64,000 nucleotides of DNA. Source: Proteiniborus sp. DW1 (GTDB taxonomy: Bacteria > Bacillota > Clostridia > Tissierellales > Proteiniboraceae). The stretch's first letter is position 1. The number at the start of each line of letters is the position of its first letter. The position numbers and the translations under genes are program-made. The stretch spans positions 23,683 through 87,682 of the forward strand of contig NZ_FMDO01000042.1 in assembly GCF_900095305.1 (NCBI RefSeq). The letters are read 5' to 3'. Shown piece after piece: positions 43,393 to 53,272 of this stretch. Below the pieces are notes generated by a model that saw only the letters and a list, made by a program, of their open reading frames with translations, had not been told where the DNA came from and made no database searches.

Positions 43393-44670
43393 TTACACCT
43401 CCAAAAACTCCTTTGGTATGTAAACCCTGAAGGTCGTTCCTTTACCTTCCTCCGAATTTACACTGATTTTACCTCCAAGGTGATTTTCTACAATTTCCTT
43501 TACTACGCTTAATCCCAGTCCTCTGTTAATCTCACCAGTAGTATAATTTATTTTAGTTGAAAAACCTGGGGAAAATATATGTTTCAAATTATTATCTTCA
43601 ATTCCAATACCTGTATCTGAGACTATAAAAATATGCTGCCCTTCTTTTGTTTTGTGAACAAATTTAATTTCAAATTGCTCATTGGAATCTGGTATTGAAT
43701 CTATTCCATTCATAATTAAGTTTCGAATTATGGACATAAGATAATAATGCTTTGAAGTATAAAAATTCTCTCCTATTTCAAAATATAACTTAATATTCTT
43801 ATTTTTATACTCTACTTCTCTCTTCATAGTTTCATGTAATATTTTTACTACCTCTCTAAAATTCATGCCTTCATCTTGTAGTTTATTTTCTGTAATTTCT
43901 CTCATGCCTCTTATTACAAACTCATATTCTTTTTTTATTTCATGAACATCTTTAGCAATAGTTAATGCTTTATCTGCCCATCCATCCTTGCCTTCATTCA
44001 GTTTTATCTCTTCAAATAATTCATAAGAATTAGACATTACTCTTTCTATGTTGTTCATATTTTTTTCCATCCAGTACATTTCTGTCTTTAGTTGAGCTGT
44101 TAGCCATAAGAGTCTTCGATATCTTTTCTCATGCTCTTCTTTTAAAAGTAGCATTTTATAATATTTGAGCCCATTTAGTGCTAACCACACTATACTGGAA
44201 CGTACTATAGCAACTAAAAATAATGTAGTTATAATTTCCCAACGAAGTAATGAAACACCAGCTGCTACCCTAACAATCACTTCAATAATATTTGAACTGA
44301 AATCACTGATACTCATTGTTAAAAATAATTGATTAATATCTTTTTTGGTGTTCTTTCTATTTAATAATGAATATATAAGCCCATAGAATGTATAAAACAA
44401 AATCTCAAGTTGAAATGACCAAAGAACCTCGATAGAATCTCCATTCCCTAAAAAGTATAATAAAGTTCTAAGTAAATATACAGATATTCCAGAAACTATA
44501 CCCGTTTGAATTGGTTTCAGCTCTTCATAATTAAAAAGAAGTATTGATAAGAATATAATGCCACCTGAAACCCTAAAATCAGTGCCCATGAACCCAATAT
44601 TAATTTGTGATGATAACGCAACTATTGCTGATGCAATTATTAATTTTTTTAATTTTTTTAATCTTTTCAA
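43393..44670 (-). CDS. GlnK/YcbA-like sensor histidine kinase
   Basis: A 425-aa protein. About six N-terminal membrane helices (residues 10-190), a helical linker and a GHKL ATPase domain with N box (YLMSIIRNLIMNGIDSIPDS), G1 (VSDTGIGIEDNNL) and G2 (GLGLSVVKEIVENHLGG). No canonical H box is evident; the His-box region is replaced by WLTAQLKTEMYWMEKNMNNI. TTG start with SD AGGAGA. One base before the regulator gene. Confidence 0.88.
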   Translation of the reverse strand: MKRLKKLKKLIIASAIVALSSQINIGFMGTDFRVSGGIIFLSILLFNYEELKPIQTGIVSGISVYLLRTLLYFLGNGDSIEVLWSFQLEILFYTFYGLIYSLLNRKNTKKDINQLFLTMSISDFSSNIIEVIVRVAAGVSLLRWEIITTLFLVAIVRSSIVWLALNGLKYYKMLLLKEEHEKRYRRLLWLTAQLKTEMYWMEKNMNNIERVMSNSYELFEEIKLNEGKDGWADKALTIAKDVHEIKKEYEFVIRGMREITENKLQDEGMNFREVVKILHETMKREVEYKNKNIKLYFEIGENFYTSKHYYLMSIIRNLIMNGIDSIPDSNEQFEIKFVHKTKEGQHIFIVSDTGIGIEDNNLKHIFSPGFSTKINYTTGEINRGLGLSVVKEIVENHLGGKISVNSEEGKGTTFRVYIPKEFLEV

Positions 44671-44772
44671 ATTAATAGTCTCCTAACTTCTAGTTACTAA
44701 TTAATAGATTATTAATAGTTTATCATGAAATTATAGTATAAATAAAGTTCTTATTTATTGATCATAATACTT

Positions 44773-44810
44773 AAGCTGCCTTGAAAAAATATTCTATTTC
44801 AAGACAGCTT
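44773..44810. terminator. Hairpin after the pyrophosphatase gene
   Basis: AAGCTG-C-CTTGAAA pairs with TTTCAAG-A-CAGCTT, loop of 10. T-run on the plus strand; probably bidirectional. It touches the pyrophosphatase stop codon. Confidence 0.6.
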
Positions 44811-44813
44811 TTT

Positions 44814-46451
44814 CTATTCTGTTAAGGCATTAGTAATTGGAGGAACTACCTGTTTCTTTCTTGAGAGCACCCCTTGGGCATAAAATGAGTTGTTTACTAG
44901 CTTCTTTCCGAAAGCTTGAGCCACTAACTCTTTATTATTCCCTACTACAACCATTTCAGAAGCCTGAGCAAATATATCTGTTAGCATTAGTATGAATATA
45001 GAATATCCGTGTTCCCTTGCTCTTTCTTCCATTAATAAAATGAGCTCGCTTTTCATTTCTTTCAAACTTTCTGGATCCATTGTATATACTTGAGCTATTC
45101 CTATCTTGTCATCACCTATTGCAAACGCCTTAAAATCTTGATTAAGTAGCTCTTGTGGCGTTTTCCCAACTAAAGAAGTCCCTGCTTTAAACATCTCCAT
45201 AGCAAATTTTTCTACATCTAAGTCTGCAATTCTTGCTAATCTTTCTAAGACTATCTTATCAGTATTTGTAGATGTTGGTGATTTAAATAGAAGAGTATCA
45301 GATATAATTGCTGCAGCTAATATCCCAGCCATTTTCTTAGAAGGTCTTCTTCCATTTTCGAATAATATAGAGCCAATTATTGTAGATGTGCTTCCTACTG
45401 GTTCATTTCTGAAGTAAATTGGATTGCCTGTAAATACATCTGCCACTCTGTGATGATCTATTATTTCTAGTATCTCACATTCTTCTAAACCATCTATAGA
45501 TTGACTACGTTCATTGTGATCAACTAAAATTACCTTCTTTCTCATACTAGAAATTAAGTGGTATCTAGATATTAGTCCAGCTACTTTATTTTCATCATCA
45601 ATTACTGGGTATGACCTGTATCGTGTTTGTGACATTTTTTCTTTCACTTCATCTACTAAATCATCATATGAGAACACTACTAAATTATTTGTAGTCATTA
45701 CATGCTTTACAGGTACAGATTGAGATATTAGCCTAGAAGCTGTAAATGTATCATAGGGAGTTAATATTATAGTTATGCCTTTTTCTTTTGCTAAGTTTAT
45801 GATATCCTCATCTATTTTACCATTTCCAGTTATTATCATTAGAGATATGCCACTATTAATTGCAAGCTCCTGAGTATCTTTTCTATCCCCGCATATAACT
45901 ATATCGTTTTCTTCTATGTATTCAACTACTGATTTCGGTTCCATAGCTAACACTAAGATTTTTCCATTAAGAGACTTATGATTTTTTGGTATATTAATCG
46001 ATTTTGCAGAAAGGGTATCTATAATATTATCTATTGAAGTACCTGATCTTCCTAAAAGAGTATTATCCCATGCATCTATGTAGCTCTCTACAATATCCGA
46101 TATAGTCACTATCCCAATAAGCATTTCATTTTCGTCAACTACAGGAAGACTATTTACATTGTTCTTCTTCATTAATTCTAATGCCATACCCAGGGATATT
46201 TCTGGGCTGACCGGAGCTATTTTATCAAAATCTAAATCCTCCACACTTAATCTTGCTGTCTCCATAAGCATAGGAGCATCAACACCAAAGTACTCAAGAA
46301 TGAATCTGGTCTCTCTATTTATTTCTCCAAGCCTTACAGGAATAGCATTTACATCTCCATTTGCGTTTTTATATTCTGCATAAGCTAGAGCTGCACAAAT
46401 TGAATCTGAATCAGGATTCTTATGCCCTGTTATATATATTGTTTCCTTCAC
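44814..46451 (-). CDS. ppaC: Family II Mn-dependent inorganic pyrophosphatase with CBS-DRTGG-CBS insert
   Basis: About 545 aa from GTG 46451 (MKETIYITGHKNPDSDSICA; SD AGGGGAG). The DHH domain has GHKNPDSDSI and the late DHHRVAD motif. The insert of about 250 residues contains two CBS domains (ISLGMALELMKKNNVNSLPV; VDEVKEKMSQTRYRSYPV) around a DRTGG domain. The DHHA2 domain closes the protein, with the substrate-binding residues in SRKKQVVPP. CBS-PPases are inhibited by AMP/ADP and activated by ATP or diadenosine polyphosphates. Confidence 0.94.
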   Translation of the reverse strand: MKETIYITGHKNPDSDSICAALAYAEYKNANGDVNAIPVRLGEINRETRFILEYFGVDAPMLMETARLSVEDLDFDKIAPVSPEISLGMALELMKKNNVNSLPVVDENEMLIGIVTISDIVESYIDAWDNTLLGRSGTSIDNIIDTLSAKSINIPKNHKSLNGKILVLAMEPKSVVEYIEENDIVICGDRKDTQELAINSGISLMIITGNGKIDEDIINLAKEKGITIILTPYDTFTASRLISQSVPVKHVMTTNNLVVFSYDDLVDEVKEKMSQTRYRSYPVIDDENKVAGLISRYHLISSMRKKVILVDHNERSQSIDGLEECEILEIIDHHRVADVFTGNPIYFRNEPVGSTSTIIGSILFENGRRPSKKMAGILAAAIISDTLLFKSPTSTNTDKIVLERLARIADLDVEKFAMEMFKAGTSLVGKTPQELLNQDFKAFAIGDDKIGIAQVYTMDPESLKEMKSELILLMEERAREHGYSIFILMLTDIFAQASEMVVVGNNKELVAQAFGKKLVNNSFYAQGVLSRKKQVVPPITNALTE

Positions 46452-46554
46452 ATACATCTCCCCTAAATCATTATATATTATTTGAAAAATTTATTATTAA
46501 TTATATCCCAGATTCATAAAATTATAAAGCGTGTCACTTATTGTGACAATTTAC

Positions 46555-46584
46555 AAAGAAACCTGCTAAACAGCAGGTTTCTTT
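46555..46584 (-). terminator. Terminator of the rnf operon
   Basis: AAAGAAACCTGCT / AGCAGGTTTCTTT, perfect 13-bp stem with loop AAAC, a few bases after the rnfB stop. Confidence 0.85.
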
Positions 46585-46591
46585 TAAGTGG

Positions 46592-47566
46592 TTATTTCAT
46601 CTCAATTGCATCTTTAGGACATTTTTTAGCGCATGCCCCGCAACCAATACATTTTTCTTCTATAATTTTATGTTTTGATTTAAGCTCTCCTTCTATTGCA
46701 TCTACTGGGCATTGTTTTTTACATATAGTACAGCCTATACATTTATCTTCGTGAATAAAAGCCTTCTTTCTATTATCAAAATCTGCCCATATAGCCTTAG
46801 TTGGACATTTTTCCGCACATATCATACAGTTAGTACATTTTTCATAGTTAATCCTAGCAAGATTGTTTTCAAATTCCATTGCTCCAAAAGGACATGCCTT
46901 AACACAAATTTGACATCCAATACATCCTACAGTACATTTAACCTTAACGTCTTTTCCAAACTCCTTACTATTACAATCTACTACAACTTTTTGTTCATAA
47001 GGAACCATATTAATGACTGATTTTGGACATTCTGATACACATTTGCCACAAGCAGTACATTTTTCTGGATTTATAACTGCTACCCCATCTATAATATCAA
47101 TTGCTCCGAATTGACAAACTCTCACACAGGTTCCTAAGCCTAAACAACCATATGAACATGATTTGCTGCCACCTGAAATCAGTGCTGCTGCTTTACAGTC
47201 TTGTATCCCATTATATTCAAATTTTTCAAATGCATTGCAGTTGGTACCCCCGCAAATAACTCTCGCTACTTTTTTATCTGTAGCACTAGCTGTTACCCCC
47301 ATTATTTCTGCAATTTTCTCTACACACGCAGCTCCTCCAACTGGACAACCGTTTACTGGCGCACTTCCACTGGCAATAGCATTAGCTAGTCCATCACATC
47401 CTGGAAAACCACAAGCTCCACAGTTGGCTCCAGGTAAAGCTTCTCTTACTTGCTCTACCTTTGGATCTACTTCCACTGCAAAGACCTTAGCGGCTACAGC
47501 TAATCCTGCTCCAAATAAAAGTCCCATACTACTTAAGCTTACTACAGCCTTTACGATATCAATCAT
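46592..47566 (-). CDS. rnfB: Rnf complex Fe-S subunit RnfB
   Basis: A 324-aa protein: N-terminal membrane helix, a [4Fe-4S] domain (PGANCGACGFPGCDGLANAI with a later NGCPVGG), then several ferredoxin-like CxxCxxCxxxCP motifs through the C-terminal half (CTACGKCVSECPKS; CIGCQICVKACPFG; CTNCMICAEKCPTK; CIGCTICKKQCPVD; CIGCGACAKKCPKD). It accepts electrons from ferredoxin for Rnf-driven ion pumping and NAD reduction. Last gene of rnfCDGEAB. Confidence 0.97.
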   Translation of the reverse strand: MIDIVKAVVSLSSMGLLFGAGLAVAAKVFAVEVDPKVEQVREALPGANCGACGFPGCDGLANAIASGSAPVNGCPVGGAACVEKIAEIMGVTASATDKKVARVICGGTNCNAFEKFEYNGIQDCKAAALISGGSKSCSYGCLGLGTCVRVCQFGAIDIIDGVAVINPEKCTACGKCVSECPKSVINMVPYEQKVVVDCNSKEFGKDVKVKCTVGCIGCQICVKACPFGAMEFENNLARINYEKCTNCMICAEKCPTKAIWADFDNRKKAFIHEDKCIGCTICKKQCPVDAIEGELKSKHKIIEEKCIGCGACAKKCPKDAIEMK

Positions 47567-47581
47567 TATTTATTTCACCTC

Positions 47582-48154
47582 CTATACTAGTCCAGTGAAG
47601 CCTAGAAAAGCTATTGACATAAGTCCTGCTGTAATAAGTGCAACCGGAAACCCTTGAAAAGCTTCAGGTACATCAGCCAACTCGAGTCTTTCTCTTATAC
47701 CAGCAAAAAGCACTATAGCTAATGTGAAGCCTATGGCAGCTCCAATAGCATGGACTACGCTCTTTAATAATGTTAACTCCATCTGTATGTTTAATATTGC
47801 AATACCTAATACAGCGCAGTTAGTAGTTATAAGTGGTAAATATACCCCTAAGGCTTGATAAAGTGTAGGACTTGCCTTCTTTATAAATAATTCCACTAGC
47901 TGGACTAGTGCTGCAATGATTAGTATGAAAACTATTGTCTGCATATAGCTTAATCCAAAATTATCTAATATAGATTTTTGAACTACATATGTGGCAGCAG
48001 AAGCTATAGCCATAACAAATGTAACAGCAGCACCCATACCAAGGGCAGTCTCTACCTTTTTAGAAACACCAAGAAAAGGACAAATTCCTAAGAACCTGGA
48101 CATTACAAAGTTATTTACTAATATGGAACTAAGTAAAATTGTAAAAATACTCAT
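47582..48154 (-). CDS. rnfA: Rnf complex membrane subunit RnfA
   Basis: A 190-aa protein with six membrane helices; NNFVMSRFLGICPFLGVSKK and VNNFV/TTNCAVLGIA are the paired Cys motifs that hold the intramembrane Fe-S cluster with RnfE. Part of rnfCDGEAB. Confidence 0.96.
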   Translation of the reverse strand: MSIFTILLSSILVNNFVMSRFLGICPFLGVSKKVETALGMGAAVTFVMAIASAATYVVQKSILDNFGLSYMQTIVFILIIAALVQLVELFIKKASPTLYQALGVYLPLITTNCAVLGIAILNIQMELTLLKSVVHAIGAAIGFTLAIVLFAGIRERLELADVPEAFQGFPVALITAGLMSIAFLGFTGLV

Positions 48155-48165
48155 TTTTTCCCCCC

Positions 48166-48765
48166 CTAACTATTTAAGGCTTTCTTTTTAGCAAGCCAAT
48201 TTTTTAGTCCAATTAATATTCCTAAAGCTAAAAAAGCGCCAGGAGGTAAAATCATTAGTAATGCTGGCTGATAAGCCTGTCCGAATATATTAAAGCCAAA
48301 TATTGAGCCTGCACCAAGTAATTCTCTTATTGATGCAAGTATAGTAAGTGCTAATGTAAATCCGAGTCCCATACCTAAACCATCTGATATAGATCTAAGG
48401 GGTCCATGTTTTGAAGCAAAAGCTTCTGCTCTAGCTAGTATTATACAGTTAACTACTATTAGTGGAATAAATAATCCTAGTGAAGCATATAGTGCAGGTA
48501 AAAAAGCATTCATGAACATTTGAATCAACGTAACAAAGGTCGCTATTATAACGACAAAGGCTGGAATCCTAATTTTATCTGGTATAACTTTTCTTAAAAG
48601 CGATATAACTAAATTTGACCCAATTAGTACAGCTGTAGTTGCCAACCCCATAGACATACCATCTATGGCTGTTGTAGTAACTGCTAGAGTTGGACACATA
48701 CCAATTAACTGAACAAAAGTAGGGTTTTCATCAATTAATCCATTTTTTAAGTCCTTCAAGCTCAT
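48166..48765 (-). CDS. rnfE: Rnf complex membrane subunit RnfE
   Basis: A 199-aa protein with six helices; NPTFVQLIGMCPTLAVTTTA and LIVVNCIILARAEAFASKHG carry the conserved Cys residues mirrored in RnfA. Together they transfer electrons across the membrane. Confidence 0.96.
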   Translation of the reverse strand: MSLKDLKNGLIDENPTFVQLIGMCPTLAVTTTAIDGMSMGLATTAVLIGSNLVISLLRKVIPDKIRIPAFVVIIATFVTLIQMFMNAFLPALYASLGLFIPLIVVNCIILARAEAFASKHGPLRSISDGLGMGLGFTLALTILASIRELLGAGSIFGFNIFGQAYQPALLMILPPGAFLALGILIGLKNWLAKKKALNS

Positions 48766-48789
48766 AATTCCACCTCCATAATTGTAAAT

Positions 48790-49368
48790 CTATTTTACAA
48801 AATTTCTATTAAAAACATCTATTGCGATATTGACACCATTTGATACGGCATTTGAAGTTATTGTAGCTCCAGAAATTGCTTGAATCTCAGTATCATTAGG
48901 TGCTGATTTTACCACAGATATATTTGAAGATACTGATTTTCCTGTAAATTGATTTTGGAAATCAGGTTTAGTTGAATTGGCACCAAGACCTGGAGTCTCA
49001 GAATGACTAACAACTTTCATGCCTGTAATTTGTCCTTCTACAGATATACCTGTTATTATTTCTATATCCCCACCATATCCTGAAGCAATAGTTTTAATAG
49101 TGTATCCTACTAATTCATCAACTGAATTTTTGCCAATATAGACCTCTTTAACTCTGTTGTTTTCAGCTACTATTGCATTAAATTCGTTTTCTTCTAGGGG
49201 TGTAAATTTTTCAGCAGAAGGTAATACCTCTTGTCTTGCTTTATTGCTCTCCTCTTCCTGAACCTGTGCAATTATATCACTTGTAACTTCATTTGCAAAT
49301 CCTAGAAGTGCAGCAGCTATTGCCGTTATAATAAAAAGAATTAATCCAAGTTTAATGATCTCACGCAT
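48790..49368 (-). CDS. rnfG: Rnf complex flavoprotein subunit RnfG
   Basis: A 192-aa protein with an N-terminal membrane helix and an outside FMN-binding domain. The covalent FMN site SGATITSNAVSNGV (S/T-GAT-x-T) is present near residue 167-173. Overlaps rnfD by 8 nt. Confidence 0.96.
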   Translation of the reverse strand: MREIIKLGLILFIITAIAAALLGFANEVTSDIIAQVQEEESNKARQEVLPSAEKFTPLEENEFNAIVAENNRVKEVYIGKNSVDELVGYTIKTIASGYGGDIEIITGISVEGQITGMKVVSHSETPGLGANSTKPDFQNQFTGKSVSSNISVVKSAPNDTEIQAISGATITSNAVSNGVNIAIDVFNRNFVK

Positions 49369-50359
49369 TTTGCTTCACCTCCCCAAATACTTTTGGGCTA
49401 GTATATTTATCTATTAATGGTGCTGTCACATTCATCAAAAGAATTGAATAGGATACTCCTTCTGGATATCCTCCTTTAAGCCTAATTACAGCAGTTAAAA
49501 TGCCTGCACCAATTCCAAATATAATTTGACCCTTTTTAGTAACTGGCGAAGATGCATAATCTGTTGCCATGAAAAATGCTCCTAGCATTAGTCCTCCTGC
49601 TAATAGGTGATAAATAGTGTTTTCCACTCCACCACCAAAAATTAATATCATTACACCTACTGTTCCTATATAGGTGAAAGGTATCCTCCAGCTAATAACT
49701 CCTCTATATAATAAATATAGCCCTCCAATAATTAATAATAGAGCGGAAGTCTCTCCTAAACTACCACCTATATTTCCAATAAACATATCAAGTAATGAAG
49801 GTAGTGTTTCTGTTGCTTGTGCTGCAGTTGCTCCCGTTGAAGCTGAAGCAGCACCAGTCGTAGCTTCTACTGCTTTAATCTTTAGTATGGCTAATGGCGT
49901 AGCAGTACTTACAGCATCAACTCCTGGTTTGACCCAATCTGTCATTATTGTAGGCCAAGACGCTAAGAGCATCGCTCTTGCAGCTAATGCAGGATTCATA
50001 AAATTATGTCCTAACCCACCAAAAAACTGCTTTACTATTGCAATTGCAAATGCAGAACCTATAACTGGTATCCACCATGGTGCTGAAGCAGGAATATTAA
50101 AAGCTAATAATAACCCAGTCACTACTGCACTTAAATCATTTATAGTAACAGGTTTCCTTCTTGCTTTCTGAAATATTGCTTCTGTTATTACTGCTGATAA
50201 TATAGAAAGAACTATTAACTTAAAAGCGTTAAATCTAAAAAAGTATATGCTGGCTAATGTAGCAGGAAGAAGTGCTATTATTACATCCAACATTATTCTT
50301 GAAATAGTTTCATCCGACCTTATATGTGGAGAAGATGAAGCTATTAATTTGTTTTCCAT
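49361..50359 (-). CDS. rnfD: Rnf complex membrane flavoprotein RnfD
   Basis: About 332 aa from ATG 50359 (SD GGGGGGA). Multi-helix membrane protein with the covalent FMN motif in DAVSTATPLAILK; GGLGHNFMNPALAARAMLLAS is a family signature. An Ala/Thr-rich stretch follows the FMN loop. Confidence 0.96.
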   Translation of the reverse strand: MENKLIASSSPHIRSDETISRIMLDVIIALLPATLASIYFFRFNAFKLIVLSILSAVITEAIFQKARRKPVTINDLSAVVTGLLLAFNIPASAPWWIPVIGSAFAIAIVKQFFGGLGHNFMNPALAARAMLLASWPTIMTDWVKPGVDAVSTATPLAILKIKAVEATTGAASASTGATAAQATETLPSLLDMFIGNIGGSLGETSALLLIIGGLYLLYRGVISWRIPFTYIGTVGVMILIFGGGVENTIYHLLAGGLMLGAFFMATDYASSPVTKKGQIIFGIGAGILTAVIRLKGGYPEGVSYSILLMNVTAPLIDKYTSPKVFGEVKQNA

Positions 50360-50377
50360 TACTATCCCCCCAATCAA

Positions 50378-51706
50378 TTAGCTTTTCTTTCTTTTTGCTA
50401 ATACTTCTCTTTTTGCTACTCTTATAGATTGTAATAGTGGTCTCTTAGATGGACAAATAAAAGAGCAAGAACCACATTCTATACAGTCTAGTACATGATA
50501 TTTTTGTGTGTCATCATATTTACCCTTTAAGGACAACTGACTAATAAATAATGGTTGTAGATTTACTGGACAAATATCTACACATTTTCCACATCTAATA
50601 CATGGATTTGGCTCTGGGATTCTAGCTTCTTTTTCATTTAGCACTAATATACCTGATGTTCCTTTTATAACAGGAACTTCATCAGTGAATTGAGCTAGTC
50701 CCATCATTGGCCCTCCCATTATTATTTTCCCCGGAGTTTCCTTGGAACCACCACACTGGTTAATAATATCCTTAAATGGAGTTCCTATCTTTACTAGAAG
50801 GTTTTTAGGTGTGTTTATAGCACTACCTGTTACAGTAACTACTCTCTCCACTAAAGGCACCCCAGTTTGTATTGCATTAGCAACTGCATAAGCAGTCCCT
50901 ACATTATTTACTATAATACCTACATCCATGGGAAGTCCACCAGATGGCACTACCCTGCCAGTCACTGCATTTATTAATCTTTTTTCATCCCCTTGAGGAT
51001 ATTTAGCTACGAGAGCCACTACCTCAATGTTAGTTTCATTTTCGGCTGCTTTAATCATAGCCTTAATAGCATCAGGCTTGTTATTTTCTATTCCTATATA
51101 TCCTTTATTCACTCCTACAGCTTTCATTAATGCCTTAAGCCCATAAATTACTTTTTCTGGCTGCTCTAACATAAGCCTATGATCAGCTGTTAAAAAGGGT
51201 TCACATTCAGCCCCATTAAGAATGATTGCATCTATCTTCTTATCTGGTGGAGGAGAAAGTTTCACATGTGTTGGAAAACCTGCACCACCTTGTCCTGTTA
51301 TACCAGCTTCTTTAATAATACCGATAATCTCTTCCTTACTAAGTTGTTCTATGTCTCCCTTTGGTGTAACGTTTTCATAAATCTCACTTACTCCATCAGA
51401 TTCTATAACTACACACATGATTCCACTTCCAGTTGGAGTATCCATAGGGGAAACTTTTTTTACTGTTCCTGAAACACTTGAGTGAACAGGTGCACTGACA
51501 AATGCTTTAGACTCACCTATTTTTTGTCCAATCTTAACCCTGTCACCTACTTTTACAATAGGTTCACATGGAGCACCTATGTGCTGTTGCATTGGAATAA
51601 TAACTACCTTTGGTTCTTCAGCTTTTTCAATCTCAGCTTTTTCTGAGTACCCTTTATAATGTGGAGGATGTATTCCCCCTTTAAAGGTAAAGCATCTAAG
51701 ATTCAT
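50378..51706 (-). CDS. rnfC: Rnf complex NADH-binding subunit RnfC
   Basis: About 442 aa. Nuo51-like FMN/NADH fold with TGQGGAGFPTHVKL, then SLBB, then two [4Fe-4S] sites (CIRCGKCVDICPVNL; CIECGSCSFICPSK). It reduces NAD+ with electrons from the membrane part. ATG 51706, 6 nt after AGAGGTG. First gene of the operon. Confidence 0.97.
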   Translation of the reverse strand: MNLRCFTFKGGIHPPHYKGYSEKAEIEKAEEPKVVIIPMQQHIGAPCEPIVKVGDRVKIGQKIGESKAFVSAPVHSSVSGTVKKVSPMDTPTGSGIMCVVIESDGVSEIYENVTPKGDIEQLSKEEIIGIIKEAGITGQGGAGFPTHVKLSPPPDKKIDAIILNGAECEPFLTADHRLMLEQPEKVIYGLKALMKAVGVNKGYIGIENNKPDAIKAMIKAAENETNIEVVALVAKYPQGDEKRLINAVTGRVVPSGGLPMDVGIIVNNVGTAYAVANAIQTGVPLVERVVTVTGSAINTPKNLLVKIGTPFKDIINQCGGSKETPGKIIMGGPMMGLAQFTDEVPVIKGTSGILVLNEKEARIPEPNPCIRCGKCVDICPVNLQPLFISQLSLKGKYDDTQKYHVLDCIECGSCSFICPSKRPLLQSIRVAKREVLAKRKKS

Positions 51707-52009
51707 ACCTTTCACCTCTTGCTAGTTAATTTTATATGATAATTATAATACAAGATAATTTATTCTATTCTTGTATACAAAATCCCTCCATTGACAAGAA
51801 ATAAACAATATTAATAGCTGCCTTATCTGTCTTTTGCAAGATACGTCAAAAAAGCTAGAATATTGTTATAACTATTCATTGCATTCTCTTTTATTACAAA
51901 AAATTAGGACCTTAGTCATTGGTCCATATTTACTTACTATTTTATTGTAACACTTTTTTCGTGTATTGTATACCTCTTAGCTATTTATATCATAAGATTA
52001 ACATTTACA
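51707..52009. other. Intergenic region upstream of rnfC
   Basis: About 300 bp. A weak hairpin GGACC/GGTCC (51907-51925) with a T-run on the minus strand probably ends the upstream hydrogenase-like cluster. The rnf promoter must lie between about 51720 and 51890, but no strong -35/-10 pair stands out and no Rex-type palindrome was seen. Confidence 0.45.
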
Positions 52010-52552
52010 CTATTTACATAATGTACTAATGTTATCATTTATATAATCTTGAATCCATAAAACGACTTCAGGTGTGTTTAAACTAACCTCTCCTAAAAAC
52101 TCTTTTACCTCAGTTGTACTAAATGTAAATCTTTTGTTATTTATCTGATGGATATATACCAAATCAAACTTCTCTACCCTGCTTAGTAAGGTTGCTATGG
52201 TGCTGCCCATATTTCCAATTGGTGCTCTGTCTATATGATCATATTTAAAAGTAGCTACAATCTTCGTTCCTTTTTCTTTTTCTGAAATAATTTGAAAATC
52301 TCCATCTGTTCTTATGGCAGCAGCCTTTAAAAGTGGTAGTCCGAGTCCTACATTTCTAGTTTTTCTAGTAGTAGTGAAAGGATTATCTACAATGCTTAGA
52401 AATTCTTCATCCATACCATTTCCATCATCCTCTATAATTATCTCTAAAAAATTGTTCATTATATCTTCATTTATAAATATATTTATTAGTTTAGCTTTTG
52501 CCCTTATTGAGTTTTCAACTAAATCTAATATATGTAAAGATAGTTCTTTCAT
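52010..52552 (-). CDS. GHKL ATPase-domain protein of the hydrogenase-like cluster
   Basis: A 180-aa protein. A histidine-kinase-type ATPase fold without a kinase His box: N box ILDLVENSIRAKAKLINIFI, G1 EDDGNGMDEE, G2 VGLGLPLLKAAA. Such proteins sit beside [FeFe]-hydrogenase genes in clostridia and Thermotoga; role unclear. It overlaps the PHP gene (ATGA-like). Confidence 0.85.
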   Translation of the reverse strand: MKELSLHILDLVENSIRAKAKLINIFINEDIMNNFLEIIIEDDGNGMDEEFLSIVDNPFTTTRKTRNVGLGLPLLKAAAIRTDGDFQIISEKEKGTKIVATFKYDHIDRAPIGNMGSTIATLLSRVEKFDLVYIHQINNKRFTFSTTEVKEFLGEVSLNTPEVVLWIQDYINDNISTLCK

Positions 52553-53271
52553 TTTTTATCACAACCCACCTTTAAGTATTCTATAACTGTTTTTGCTGTG
52601 AGAGTGTCAATATCCATATAATAAAATGCCTCATTAATATCAGATAGATAATGAGCATCAGAGTTCTTTATAATCATATATTTTTCTAAAGTCAATACTT
52701 TCTCCATTTCTTTTAATCTTTTTAAGTCATAGGCTTCTATAGTTCTAACATTTATATTATCAGGAATAAACCCTAGTGTCGATAGAATACTAAAGGAGTT
52801 TTTATCTACATGGGCTGGGACAAGTACTCCATTATGTTTTTCCACCAGCATAAATATTTCTTCTAATGAATATTCACTACTACTTAAAAGCAATTTATCT
52901 AATTTACCAATAACATTATCTTCCTTGTCAAATAGGAGTTGTTCTCCAAAGATTTCTTCTCTATTCTTTATATTAGGAAGGCTATCATATATCAAATCTT
53001 GAAATCTCATTCCATCTTCAATTGATGGAAAATAGCATAAAACATGAACTTCCTCCTTTGTAGTTACCTCTATGCCAGGAACTACTAAAATACCTCTTCT
53101 ATTAGCAACTTCCATAACTGGCAGTATATTTAACATGGAGTTATGGTCTGTAACAGCTATTATATTCAGCTCCTTTAAGTAAGCCATATTTACTATATTA
53201 TTTGGTGTCATATCTTTATCCCCACAGGGAGATAATCCAGAATGTATATGAATATCGTATGCAAACTTCAT
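52549..53271 (-). CDS. PHP-domain phosphoesterase
   Basis: About 240 aa: metal-binding residues in YDIHIHSGLSPCGD (HxH), VTDHNSM, VVPGIEVT and the late NSDAHYLSDI. A conserved member of the hydrogenase-like cluster; substrate unknown. Start ATG 53271 overlaps the upstream DRTGG gene. Confidence 0.88.
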   Translation of the reverse strand: MKFAYDIHIHSGLSPCGDKDMTPNNIVNMAYLKELNIIAVTDHNSMLNILPVMEVANRRGILVVPGIEVTTKEEVHVLCYFPSIEDGMRFQDLIYDSLPNIKNREEIFGEQLLFDKEDNVIGKLDKLLLSSSEYSLEEIFMLVEKHNGVLVPAHVDKNSFSILSTLGFIPDNINVRTIEAYDLKRLKEMEKVLTLEKYMIIKNSDAHYLSDINEAFYYMDIDTLTAKTVIEYLKVGCDKK

Positions 53272-53272
53272 A

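Noticed and set aside
51720..51890. Rex-type operator upstream of rnfC
   Set aside because: No TTGTTAA-type palindrome; only generic AT-rich inverted repeats.
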